Assembly: GCA_904501765.1 (NCBI GenBank)
Contig: CAJGCM010000003.1
Location: 1 to 58,316, forward strand
Length of the DNA: 58,316 nt
Origin: an uncultured Clostridia bacterium
Lineage (GTDB): Bacteria; Bacillota; Clostridia; Oscillospirales; CAG-272
Reading direction: 5' to 3'
Every line of letters begins with the position of its first letter. Position 1 is the stretch's first letter. The position numbers and the translations under genes are program-made. The notes below the pieces were generated by a model. It was not told the DNA's origin. It worked only from the letters and a program-made list of their open reading frames with translations, and did no database searches. Positions 22,647-31,015 of the stretch are shown piece after piece.

Positions 22647-25394
22647 TCAACAGAATTGCTCACCGGTAGCAAGATCGGTATAAATGAGCCTCGGTTTACG
22701 TTCTTTACCGAATATAATGCGCGTTGTCAGCGAGTTTGTAGTGTCATTAACACTCATTCCAGCCAAGTCAGCCAGAATTTTTCGAGCAGTCCAGTCACCT
22801 TTAAGATGATTGAATACGGCTTCTGTGGCGACCACATCATTTTCGCAGTATTCGGCGACCTTATTCCAAAGTTCTTCGGGTACAGGTTGATCCCAAGGCC
22901 AGCCGAGTTCCTGGTGATGAATTCCGAGTTCAATTTCCCATTTTTTCAGTGACTGTTTTTTCGAGGCAAAGTCATACACATCCGTATAGGAAATGTTATA
23001 GGCTTCACCGAAGAATGCGCCACGATCGCCGCTAATGATTTTTTGCGAAAGCTCGTACAGCTGCTCATTAGAATATCCAATGAGTCGACCGTACAGAATA
23101 TGGTTGTCATACCGACGCGCATTGAAACCTACTAATTTGAATCTGATGAGTTCTTCAACTTCCTTAGGTGAAGGATTGAACATATGCACAACTGTTTTTC
23201 CTTCACCGGCTCTCTTCCAACTGATCAAGAACAGATTTTGGAACACCTCGACATCATAGAATATCAAGTCGCTATCATCGCTAGAAGTAGAAGTTGAAGT
23301 AGAAATTTCAGGTACCGACGGCTCCTCGGATTTGAATTTCATCTTCTCTACGAGTTTGAGACAGTAATCCGCATGATTGGTACTGCCGATAGCAAACCCA
23401 ACCACGGCGTCGTACATATCCGAAACGTCGTAGTTCGCACCGCTATTATAAGCGTCCTCCAGAATCTTATGTATGAAATCCACACTAGGTTTTGTCCCAG
23501 GATGGTATTCCTTATTAAGATTACGCTTGATCAAAGTCCTAAGCCCTTTCTCATTTTTGATGGCTTCGAAATTGACCATGTTTTTCTCTCCTTTCAGTGG
23601 CAGACCCGAACTGATTGTAGCAATCGGCAGGTCATTGCATTTAGTAAGCTTTCTTCGAAGTGAACTCAGACCCGTGAAAACCTTAACTTCGATATTGTCA
23701 TCGTATACTCGACTAAGCTTTTCGACGTCGCCGGTATAAATATAATGCAGATGAACGCCTGCTCCACTCTTACTGAGTTCAGCATATGTAGGAGGCCATT
23801 TACTAGCTTCCTCCACGTTCTTCTCAAACGATTTCTTACCGGTTTCGTCCTTAATATCAAAGTCGATCACGATATGGTTCTCTGGTACTTTCACGAAATG
23901 AATCTTGGAAGTGTCCAGTTCCGACAATGTCGTTTTAACTTTTTCCCATTTTTTAGTCGGGGTTTCATTCGAACTAGCATACTGAGCAATACAGTCCGCA
24001 CACTCTTGGTCAAATATAGATTCGATAGCCTCAAACTGAATTAACTTTTGCTTAGGCTGGATCGTCTCTTTTTCATTTTCATCGGATTCATTCTCGAATT
24101 TATCGGTTCTGAACCCGGTGTAGTAACTACGAACTCGAGTATCGTCCTCCATTCGATATCGTTCTTTATAGTCCCAGAAATAGTTCTTAAGCTCTTCTTT
24201 AAAAGCGCGCTGGGAGTAAGGATATGTGACCTTAGCTTCTTCACAATATACCTTATACATCTCCCAGGCAGCCTTTAGCGTGGTTCCATCTTCCCGCTTG
24301 AATACACTGTACGAATCAAGGATATAGTTATAGAAATCATTGGAGGCGCCCATCATAGACGTCGGAATATAGTCGTCATAAGCACCCGGGTCGCTTAAAT
24401 ATACATCCCGGCAATGACAAGCGATTCCTCCAAGTTCAAACTTCACATGATTGAATGCAGTTTTGTATTCCTTCGGCGGGAGTTTGTTGCCAGACGGAGT
24501 AACGTCGATCAGTCTTCGAATAAGACCGGATTTAGCATCTGTGATCTTTACTGGTTTGTTGGTACCCATAAACAGGAAGCATTTGAATCGATTTTCGTAC
24601 AGACCCTTGTGCTTTTCATTCACCGTCATCAGCTCGTGAGATACAAGACTGTTGAGTCGGGTATTGTCCTCGATTCTAGACAAATCGCCGTCGTGCTGAA
24701 TTGCAACCAACGGGTTTTTCTTAAATGCTTCCAGAGCAAACTGGCTGCCGGCAGATCCCAATGCCTTAGCATCGAATACTGAATAATATCCTTCAAACAG
24801 CATTTGAATAATATTCAGAATTGTGGATTTACCGGTACCAGCAGCACCGTACAAGACCAGAAACTTTTGGATTTCCTTAGAATCGCCGGTGATAATAGAA
24901 CCAATAGCCCACTCAATCTTATGTCGCTCCTCTTCAGAATATAAAGTGGACATAAGCTTGTCGTAGGCTGTGATCTCACCAGGTTCAAGCGGGTAGCTAA
25001 GCCTCTTGCTGGCGTAATCTTTTTTATTGGTTTCGGAGTTCGAGAATATCAATTTCTCGTCGAGCATCACAAAGTGGTCACGAGTCTGTTTCTGACAGTA
25101 TTTGTGCCAGCTGTCAATCATTCCAGATTCGCTGTCCCACATATGCAGGACTCTTACTTCACCGTCGAATTTATGCCTATTTTCCTCGGCATATTTATCC
25201 AGTTCACGGTCAATCAGACGCAACGCATCGGTTTCATCAGTCGACCAAAGACCAAGTTCCTCAATCCAAATAGCGTAAAAATCTCCACCTCGAATCATCA
25301 AATCGGAGCTTCTAGGATACAGTCGAAATCTTGGATAGATCTCGACCACTCCTCGTTTCGTGGGACGTGTTGAAATTATCAAAAAGTCAACCAC
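22647..25394 (-). CDS. SF3 helicase - primase - family B exonuclease fusion
   Basis: 915 residues from a GTG start. Roughly 1-400: D5-type SF3 helicase with Walker A GAAGTGKST. Roughly 470-700: archaeo-eukaryotic primase with IDFDI (DxD), SKSGAGVHLHY (sGxGxH) and IEVKVF. From about 715: family B 3'-5' exonuclease with FYDVEVF (Exo I), VGFNARRYDNHIL (Exo II) and YCENDVVATE (Exo III). It stops just where the palm domain should start. The usual order is primase then helicase, so helicase-first fused to a polymerase is notable. Confidence 0.85.
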   Translation of the reverse strand: MVDFLIISTRPTKRGVVEIYPRFRLYPRSSDLMIRGGDFYAIWIEELGLWSTDETDALRLIDRELDKYAEENRHKFDGEVRVLHMWDSESGMIDSWHKYCQKQTRDHFVMLDEKLIFSNSETNKKDYASKRLSYPLEPGEITAYDKLMSTLYSEEERHKIEWAIGSIITGDSKEIQKFLVLYGAAGTGKSTILNIIQMLFEGYYSVFDAKALGSAGSQFALEAFKKNPLVAIQHDGDLSRIEDNTRLNSLVSHELMTVNEKHKGLYENRFKCFLFMGTNKPVKITDAKSGLIRRLIDVTPSGNKLPPKEYKTAFNHVKFELGGIACHCRDVYLSDPGAYDDYIPTSMMGASNDFYNYILDSYSVFKREDGTTLKAAWEMYKVYCEEAKVTYPYSQRAFKEELKNYFWDYKERYRMEDDTRVRSYYTGFRTDKFENESDENEKETIQPKQKLIQFEAIESIFDQECADCIAQYASSNETPTKKWEKVKTTLSELDTSKIHFVKVPENHIVIDFDIKDETGKKSFEKNVEEASKWPPTYAELSKSGAGVHLHYIYTGDVEKLSRVYDDNIEVKVFTGLSSLRRKLTKCNDLPIATISSGLPLKGEKNMVNFEAIKNEKGLRTLIKRNLNKEYHPGTKPSVDFIHKILEDAYNSGANYDVSDMYDAVVGFAIGSTNHADYCLKLVEKMKFKSEEPSVPEISTSTSTSSDDSDLIFYDVEVFQNLFLISWKRAGEGKTVVHMFNPSPKEVEELIRFKLVGFNARRYDNHILYGRLIGYSNEQLYELSQKIISGDRGAFFGEAYNISYTDVYDFASKKQSLKKWEIELGIHHQELGWPWDQPVPEELWNKVAEYCENDVVATEAVFNHLKGDWTARKILADLAGMSVNDTTNSLTTRIIFGKERKPRLIYTDLATGEQFC

Positions 25395-25414
25395 GTTTTA
25401 TCCCCTTTCAAATA

Positions 25415-25951
25415 TCAAGTAATGCTATCTAAATACCAGCACAGCTGATACCAGATTTCGACGGAGCGCAAGTCACGGTCAGTATTTCGGATTCTGAATA
25501 AACCACCGCGACCATCGGCCTCATAGTCTCTATGCAGAAATCTTTCAAGTACGTCCGTAACATACGCTTCGTCATAACGATCATCAGACATAGAGCCGAG
25601 ACCGAGATTTACAATCATACCCCAGAACCACTGCGAAGTTCTATCGCCTATCTGCGGTTCATCCATGATGTCTATTTCACATCTTATAGCAAGAGCAACC
25701 ATCATTTCGAGAACACTACATGGTCCTTTTAGGTACATTTCTTCGAAACCGGCCTTATCACAAGAGAATCGGTATCGAAGATTTATCCCGTCCTCGGCTC
25801 TATTAACGTCTCTCGGAATGGTGAATATAAACTCAGTATCATGCAGATGCCTCAGAAGCTCTCTGAATGAAGTTACTTCTGAATATCTTTTACATACCAA
25901 GTCATATAACCATTCGAAATACTCATACTTTACTTTATCTCTAAATGTCAT
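25415..25951 (-). CDS. conserved phage protein, unknown function
   Basis: 178 residues, rich in Arg, Asp and Trp; pattern DEPQIGDRTSQWFWGMI ... VTDVLERFLHRDYEADGRGGLF. Type often seen next to phage replication genes, but no function known to me. Overlaps the upstream stop. Confidence 0.7.
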   Translation of the reverse strand: MTFRDKVKYEYFEWLYDLVCKRYSEVTSFRELLRHLHDTEFIFTIPRDVNRAEDGINLRYRFSCDKAGFEEMYLKGPCSVLEMMVALAIRCEIDIMDEPQIGDRTSQWFWGMIVNLGLGSMSDDRYDEAYVTDVLERFLHRDYEADGRGGLFRIRNTDRDLRSVEIWYQLCWYLDSIT

Positions 25952-26544
25952 CAGTCATCGCTGAGATCTTCGTAATGATCCTCTACGGCCAGAATCTCGT
26001 AGTCAGTCTCGCGATCTTCGTTACGAACATATACGACATCGGGATCTTTCTCGTTATCACCGAAATGCTCCAACGACTTCAGACCGACAAGCATCTCGAT
26101 CTCGTGAGCTTCGTACTTGTTGTACGCGTCATCGACCAGAACGCCATCAGCATAATACTGAAGACTAACCATGTCATAACCTAACTTCTCACCGTATTCC
26201 TCAGGGGGAATAACATAAGGCTTTCTCGTCATCTCAGCCCCTCCTTTCGTATAATCATTATACTCCTCATCCGTCAGCAGCGATCTGTACTGGCGAATAT
26301 CAATATTGTGAATGTTCTCAGGAGTCTCTTCGGGCGTCTCGTTGACAGCCTTTTCGAGATCCTTAAGCTCGCTCTTAACAGTCGAATAAGCGTCGGTATA
26401 AGCCTCCCTAACGGATTCGACCTGCTTATTGATCTCTTCCTCAATGGTCTGACGATACTTGGTCTTCAGGATCTTCCAAGTGACCACAGAACCAATGGCA
26501 GCTCCAGCAGCAAATGCGAACACGTTAATCAATCGGGTATTCAT
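25951..26544 (-). CDS. membrane-anchored protein, unknown function
   Basis: 197 residues from the second ATG (GAGGAGA seven bases upstream). One N-terminal helix (LINVFAFAAGAAIGSVVTWKI), a coiled coil rich in Glu, then an acidic domain. Probably faces the cytoplasm from the inner membrane. Confidence 0.7.
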   Translation of the reverse strand: MNTRLINVFAFAAGAAIGSVVTWKILKTKYRQTIEEEINKQVESVREAYTDAYSTVKSELKDLEKAVNETPEETPENIHNIDIRQYRSLLTDEEYNDYTKGGAEMTRKPYVIPPEEYGEKLGYDMVSLQYYADGVLVDDAYNKYEAHEIEMLVGLKSLEHFGDNEKDPDVVYVRNEDRETDYEILAVEDHYEDLSDD

Positions 26545-26698
26545 TTTCATTCTCCTCTAGTTTTAATGTTACAACAGTCAAAGCTAGTCCTCCGAAAAGC
26601 ACTGAAACACTTAACAATATACCGCCTAACATGTGTCTTTTTCTCGTAGTGTCCAATGAATTGTGCAATATGGCCATGATAGCTTCGAGTCGATTCAT
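26525..26698 (-). CDS. 57-residue single-helix membrane protein
   Basis: ATG at 26698 with GGGGAAGG upstream. Basic N-terminal half, one hydrophobic helix (GILLSVSVLFGGLALTVVTL), acidic tail. Overlaps the next gene. Confidence 0.6.
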   Translation of the reverse strand: MNRLEAIMAILHNSLDTTRKRHMLGGILLSVSVLFGGLALTVVTLKLEENENEYPID

Positions 26699-26699
26699 A

Positions 26700-26801
26700 T
26701 CAAACACGGCCTTCCCCGGTTAATAGAACCAAACCACATACGAAGCTGATGCCAGCCATTGCAGCAAAAGCATAAGACATAATTGTTAAGTTGCCATTCA
26801 T
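26700..26801 (-). CDS. 33-residue membrane peptide
   Basis: GGGAGAG upstream; one hydrophobic helix. Stop overlaps the next start region. Function unknown. Confidence 0.5.
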   Translation of the reverse strand: MNGNLTIMSYAFAAMAGISFVCGLVLLTGEGRV

Positions 26802-26818
26802 AGTGCATCTCTCCCTTT

Positions 26819-27370
26819 TTAGTTATAGCTTGAAAAATAGTGATTCCCTATCTGGAACATCGGCACTCCATACTTGCTATAATGAGAGGTTCTGAAAAAT
26901 ACACATTCAGAATTATATCGAGACTCCAGCTCATCTTTTACGAGAGCGACGAAATCCTCTCTAACTTCGCATCTATCAGTTCTACCATTCCACATGGACG
27001 TGAATTGATTAGGTTGATAGATTACGTCGTATACGGTATCCGGAAAATGTTCGGAATCGACTCGATTGAGGATGGTATCGATAACTAGCCGTTTACCTTC
27101 TTCCGGCTCACCCTCGGCTTCGGCCATAGTGACAAGCGCGATGAGCTCGATGTCTTTTTCCGAAATATCATTCTCCTGGATTTCTTCGATTTCTCTTTTT
27201 ACAGGTCGCTCCGGCTCGGGTAGAAATTCCTCAACCCAAATATCAGTCTTTACTTCCTGAACCGTAACGACTTCGGGTGTTTCAACTTCGATTTCCTGTC
27301 TGTCCGGTACTGTAGCGGCGCCTGCTAACAATACCGAACAAGACACGAATAACAGCAGCAAATTCTTCAT
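26819..27370 (-). CDS. secreted SleB-type cell wall hydrolase
   Basis: 183 residues. N-terminal signal-like segment (KNLLLLFVSCSVLLAGAAT), a Pro/Glu linker, then a hydrolase domain: LVTMAEAEGEPEEGKRLV, TILNRVDSEHFPDTVYDVIYQPNQF, the pattern of SleB/hydrolase_2 enzymes with the catalytic Glu in AEAEGEP. Cuts peptidoglycan. It lies in the replication operon, away from the endolysin, so it may remodel the wall early or act in a non-lytic role. Confidence 0.82.
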   Translation of the reverse strand: MKNLLLLFVSCSVLLAGAATVPDRQEIEVETPEVVTVQEVKTDIWVEEFLPEPERPVKREIEEIQENDISEKDIELIALVTMAEAEGEPEEGKRLVIDTILNRVDSEHFPDTVYDVIYQPNQFTSMWNGRTDRCEVREDFVALVKDELESRYNSECVFFRTSHYSKYGVPMFQIGNHYFSSYN

Positions 27371-27603
27371 TTTACATCCTTTCTGGGATCAGCGACATCC
27401 CTTAAGAAGAACAGAGATTCGCCGATCTTAACACCATCGAGCTTACCAATGATGTACCAGGTTCTGATGGTGCTAGCAGCAACGCCGAATTTGACAGCTG
27501 CCTCGTTTTCACTCATGAAACCGATAAAGACACCATCTTTCACCACCTCCTGGTCTTCAAGATTGTGTTGCAAAATATAAATGATCAAATCTCTGCCGGT
27601 CAT
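27367..27603 (-). CDS. small helix-turn-helix DNA-binding protein
   Basis: 78 residues. MSENEAAVKFGVAASTIRTWYIIGKLDGVKIGESLFF has the pattern of an excisionase/MerR-like DNA-binding domain. Could be an excisionase-type factor or a regulator; its position among replication genes does not decide. Confidence 0.7.
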   Translation of the reverse strand: MTGRDLIIYILQHNLEDQEVVKDGVFIGFMSENEAAVKFGVAASTIRTWYIIGKLDGVKIGESLFFLRDVADPRKDVK

Positions 27604-27615
27604 GCGATAGCCTCC

Positions 27616-28548
27616 TTAAATGTATTGGGCGTAGTTGCCGATACAGTTAAAGTCAAGCAATACGGATTTCTCATGACCGTTCACAAACAGACGCTTCTGC
27701 TCGTTACGAACGTCGTGGATACCAAAGCTTACGTAGTCATCGCCGACCTGATTTTTAGGATTATAAATCCAACCAGCAAATGCGCCGGCTCTAGATTTAT
27801 CCAGACCAATCATTTCATACACTTCGTTCAGAGACAGATGACCCTGAGCCTGAAGTTTGTTGTTAGCTGCCTGCTGAATCTGATTAAGGAACATCAGATT
27901 ATACTCGGCGTCACGATCCCAGTTAGGACAAGTCTCATCGAAGAAACGAGCGTAAATACTTGCATCGCCAGGAGCAGCAACCTCAATGACTTTCTTCACA
28001 ACTTTCTCTTCGCCAGTTTCCTCATCCACAACAGTCTCTTCGACTTCTTTGGCTTTGATGTTGTAAAGGAGTTCGCGGTCAAGTTTCTCACCGAAACGAT
28101 CGATAAGACGACCGCGATATTCCTTAAAGCCCTTCTCAGAAGCAGCATAAGCTACTGCCAGAGCGACATTACGAGAACGCATGATCTTATGAGAAGTCAG
28201 GATGCATGCGATAGAAGCAGCACCAGTCACAACAGCCGGGCCATACAGTTTAACAAGATTCAGAGCAGTGTGAGCGTATACGATAGTCAGATCTTTCTTG
28301 CTATCTTCCTCGGTATACTCCTCAGAGAAGCCCTCTTTCTCGATATAATTGTGGATCTGCTCGACATTGTTCTTGGACTCTTCCAGAATACCGCTAAGCT
28401 TAGTAGTAGCCTTACAAGCCATAACAGTGCTCGCCACTACACCCACAACACCGGTAACAACCAGGATCTCAGGACTATGCTTTTTAATCTTCATACCAAC
28501 ACGGTTGATAGATCGAGTCAGCTTATTGACAATTTCAGGATTTTTCAT
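27616..28548 (-). CDS. DUF6353-like membrane protein, paralogue 1
   Basis: 310 residues. N-terminal helix (KHSPEILVVTGVVGVVASTVMACKATTK), a second hydrophobic stretch (LYGPAVVTGAASIACILTSHKIM), then a conserved AYAASEKGFKEYRGRL helix and a soluble C-terminal domain. Shares this layout with the proteins at 29968-30741 and 31016-31780. Two-pass membrane protein of unknown role, in a family I know only from phages. Confidence 0.78.
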   Translation of the reverse strand: MKNPEIVNKLTRSINRVGMKIKKHSPEILVVTGVVGVVASTVMACKATTKLSGILEESKNNVEQIHNYIEKEGFSEEYTEEDSKKDLTIVYAHTALNLVKLYGPAVVTGAASIACILTSHKIMRSRNVALAVAYAASEKGFKEYRGRLIDRFGEKLDRELLYNIKAKEVEETVVDEETGEEKVVKKVIEVAAPGDASIYARFFDETCPNWDRDAEYNLMFLNQIQQAANNKLQAQGHLSLNEVYEMIGLDKSRAGAFAGWIYNPKNQVGDDYVSFGIHDVRNEQKRLFVNGHEKSVLLDFNCIGNYAQYI

Positions 28549-28574
28549 GATATATCAATCTCCTTTTCTATTAT

Positions 28575-28700
28575 TTAGAACATATACATGATGAGTTTTA
28601 CGGTTGCGGCCACAACCAAAGAACAAAGACAAAGGGCGACGATTACGGCAAATACATTACCCATCAACGCCCCGATACTTTTAATTTTCTTGGCTTCCAT
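28575..28700 (-). CDS. 41-residue membrane peptide
   Basis: AAAGGAGA before the ATG; basic N-terminus then one long hydrophobic helix. Function unknown. Confidence 0.6.
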   Translation of the reverse strand: MEAKKIKSIGALMGNVFAVIVALCLCSLVVAATVKLIMYMF

Positions 28701-28711
28701 AAATATCTCCT

Positions 28712-29317
28712 TTAACCAAGCGGCACTGCCTTAGGCAGCTTGAGCAAATATCCACGGCTGGTAGACACGATCTCGGCATTACCAAGGTTCATCCAACCGT
28801 ACTTATGGTTCATATAGTTATCGTTGGAAATACCAGCAAGATCATACAGCTCGCCAATGGATACGAGACCGTACGTACGGATAGCATCCTGCAGCTGCAT
28901 CAACACACGCTCGGCATCGCCACGATAGGCGAAATACAGATCATCGTAGCTGAATCCGCCACGAGTCACATTTGCATTGCGGTAACGATCGTCTTCCGAA
29001 TAGTTTCGATAGGACACATAGTCACCGTTAGTTTTCTTTTTATCTCGTCCGGCCTCACCATAGAGGATCATGTCAATGCCGTTTCGAACAATATCGGAAA
29101 TGGCTTTCTTAATCGCCGGAACCAGCACGTCCATGACAATATAGTTTTTTACTTTGGACGCATCTTCGGAAATGAAAATATCAGTGAGCTTTCTAACCTC
29201 ATTCGGTTTAGTCTTCACCGTCCCTTTGACAACTTTCTGCACCGGTTTAGTCGTTGCTGCTTCCTTCTGCGCTGCCTTATCAACATTTGCGTTGGAAGGA
29301 TAGTTGAACTCATTCAT
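28712..29317 (-). CDS. phage protein, unknown function
   Basis: 201 residues. Basic, disordered-looking N-terminal 45 residues, then a mixed domain (FISEDASKVKNYIVMDVLVPAIKKAISDIV ...) ending in SRGYLLKLPKAVPL. No motif of known function. GGAGCG-type site before the ATG. Confidence 0.7.
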   Translation of the reverse strand: MNEFNYPSNANVDKAAQKEAATTKPVQKVVKGTVKTKPNEVRKLTDIFISEDASKVKNYIVMDVLVPAIKKAISDIVRNGIDMILYGEAGRDKKKTNGDYVSYRNYSEDDRYRNANVTRGGFSYDDLYFAYRGDAERVLMQLQDAIRTYGLVSIGELYDLAGISNDNYMNHKYGWMNLGNAEIVSTSRGYLLKLPKAVPLG

Positions 29318-29332
29318 AGTTATCGCTCCTTT

Positions 29333-29539
29333 TTATCCCAAGCACACAATTTTCCCGGGAAGTTTAACACTTGCGCCTGTGGATTTTTTGTATTGCTTTT
29401 TATACTGATACGCAAGATTACTCCGAGCTTTCTTCTCAGACGGAGCAAGCGTACTGGCCTTCCAGTGGTTAATAGTAACCATGTCAAATTCCATAACAGG
29501 CCCGTCATATGAATATCTGAAATATTTCTTGGTACTCAT
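29333..29539 (-). CDS. small basic protein, unknown function
   Basis: 68 residues, strongly basic C-terminal half; could bind nucleic acid. AAGGAGAG before the ATG. It follows directly on a hairpin with a T-tract, so it depends on read-through. Confidence 0.65.
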   Translation of the reverse strand: MSTKKYFRYSYDGPVMEFDMVTINHWKASTLAPSEKKARSNLAYQYKKQYKKSTGASVKLPGKIVCLG

Positions 29540-29555
29540 ATTACTCTCCTTGACA

Positions 29556-29593
29556 AAACAAAAAGGAGAACACCCTGTTACGGATGCTCTCCC
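29556..29593 (-). terminator. terminator or attenuator
   Basis: Eleven-pair hairpin GGAGAGCATCC / GGGTGTTCTCC followed by TTTTTGTTTTG. No promoter-like element fits between it and the gene at 29333-29539, so it probably only lowers transcription into the replication operon. Confidence 0.75.
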
Positions 29594-29639
29594 TTTGGTT
29601 AGACACTAAATATCATTCTCGCCAGGACAATTCAATGTC

Positions 29640-29894
29640 TTACTCGGCTTCATTAACCTCGTCGGCTTCGACCTCGGATACGATCTTCTCGTTCTCCTTC
29701 CTCGCCTTACGGGCCTTGCCCCAAGCGATGCCCTTCTTTACCAGCTTGACCAGTACGATACCCGTACCGACCAGACCAGCACCGATGAGCACACCGCCCA
29801 GAGTGTTGCCGCAAGAAGAGTTCACAGAACCCTCTTCGACCGTAGTCTCCTCGTTCATTTCCTCGACTTCGTTAACAACCATGATGTCTTCCAT
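29640..29894 (-). CDS. small membrane protein
   Basis: 84 residues from the ATG at 29894 with AAAGGAGA upstream; a longer frame would cross element copy 12. Acidic N-terminus, one helix (LGGVLIGAGLVGTGIVLVKLV), basic stretch, acidic tail. First gene behind copy 12. Confidence 0.7.
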   Translation of the reverse strand: MEDIMVVNEVEEMNEETTVEEGSVNSSCGNTLGGVLIGAGLVGTGIVLVKLVKKGIAWGKARKARKENEKIVSEVEADEVNEAE

Positions 29895-29939
29895 TTTTGT
29901 TCTCCTTTTCAAGTTAAAATATTTATTGGTGTCTTCCAC

Positions 29940-29963
29940 CATTACAGACTGTGTAATTTTCGC
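29940..29963 (-). promoter_or_regulatory. repeated promoter-like element, copy 12
   Basis: GCG and ACA intact; last box TAATG. Drives the gene at 29640-29894 and, through an attenuator, the replication operon to 19362. Confidence 0.65.
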
Positions 29964-29967
29964 GAAC

Positions 29968-30741
29968 TTACGAAAGCTTATAATAATCGTATCTAGGAGC
30001 AATGCTATACTCAATGACAATGCACGGACGACCGTCATCCGCAATTTTGGCTTTTGTTTCGAGCTCAATCTTACCATCGTCCAGATTCCAACCGAGACGA
30101 TCGCCGATTTCGATATGCGGAATATCAAGTTCATCGTAGAACTCATTCAGAGACACATACATCTCATTGATCAGGCGTCTATTGAGTTCGTTCTCGGCCT
30201 TTTTAATCTTGTCGATGTCGGACAAGAAATATCTTCCGAACGTACCGTCCAGACACAGAGTATTGCCGCGCTCGGTAACGATTACTTCGGACGCGCTTAC
30301 GGGATTTTTCTTGACCTTGTCTTCTGCGACTTTATCTTTGACAAGCTCGGCTTTCTTTTCACCGATCGTCTCGACAACCGCATCGCGATATTCAGTCAAA
30401 GCCGTTTCAGAAAGCTTGTACGCAGTCGCAAGGGCTGCATTACGCTTCGCATTTACGGAACCAGCCCCGACGATACATGCGATAGAGGTCATACCGCTGA
30501 CAGCCGCAGGAATATAACATTTCCATGTGGTCTTAACGGTCTCCATTGGAGTGAGTTCGTCCTTATGCTCCTCCTTCTTTTTCTCATCGATCAGTTTGAG
30601 GGCTTTAGGAGTGGCTTTGACTGCCAGAATAGTGGTGGTGATCATACCGGCAATCCCGATTCCCATAAGAATCTCTGGACTGTGCTTCTCCACCATACGG
30701 CTGGCATCTTTGATGAATTGGGGCACGTTGGGTTTGCTCAT
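29968..30741 (-). CDS. DUF6353-like membrane protein, paralogue 2
   Basis: 257 residues. HSPEILMGIGIAGMITTTILAVKATPKALKLI, a second helix (AAVSGMTSIACIVGAG), ATAYKLSETALTEYRDAV and a soluble domain with ERGNTLCLDGTFGRYFLS. Same layout as the paralogues at 27616 and 31016. AAAGGAGA before the ATG. It has no element of its own and depends on read-through of the terminator at 30766. Confidence 0.78.
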   Translation of the reverse strand: MSKPNVPQFIKDASRMVEKHSPEILMGIGIAGMITTTILAVKATPKALKLIDEKKKEEHKDELTPMETVKTTWKCYIPAAVSGMTSIACIVGAGSVNAKRNAALATAYKLSETALTEYRDAVVETIGEKKAELVKDKVAEDKVKKNPVSASEVIVTERGNTLCLDGTFGRYFLSDIDKIKKAENELNRRLINEMYVSLNEFYDELDIPHIEIGDRLGWNLDDGKIELETKAKIADDGRPCIVIEYSIAPRYDYYKLS

Positions 30742-30765
30742 TGGTCTTATCTCCTTTCAATTTAA

Positions 30766-30800
30766 AAACAAAACTAAAAGGGTCCTATCGAACCCCCTTA
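30766..30800 (-). terminator. rho-independent terminator
   Basis: Hairpin GGGTTC / GGACCC with loop GATA followed by TTTTAGTTTTG, after the 54-residue gene at 30805-30969. Confidence 0.7.
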
Positions 30801-30804
30801 GTCT

Positions 30805-30969
30805 TCATTTCTCGGTTGCAATTTCTTTTTTCAATTCATCCAGAATTTCTTCCTTCATCGCTTTGCGATTGTTAGCTTCAACCTTGTTAGTCAGTAAAGT
30901 ACCAACCAATCCAAGTACAGTAACACCAACGCTCAAAGCTTTGGCAGGATCAATTTTAGGGAATTTCAT
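30805..30969 (-). CDS. 54-residue membrane protein
   Basis: GGAGGTAATG upstream. One hydrophobic helix (ALSVGVTVLGLVGTLLT) then a charged helix with many Lys and Glu. Function unknown. Confidence 0.65.
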   Translation of the reverse strand: MKFPKIDPAKALSVGVTVLGLVGTLLTNKVEANNRKAMKEEILDELKKEIATEK

Positions 30970-30988
30970 AAGTCATTACCTCCTTCCT

Positions 30989-31012
30989 CATAAAACGGTG
31001 TGTTTTTGTCGC
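30989..31012 (-). promoter_or_regulatory. repeated promoter-like element, copy 13
   Basis: All boxes intact. Drives the gene at 30805-30969 and possibly the DUF6353-like gene after it. Confidence 0.7.
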
Positions 31013-31015
31013 GTA

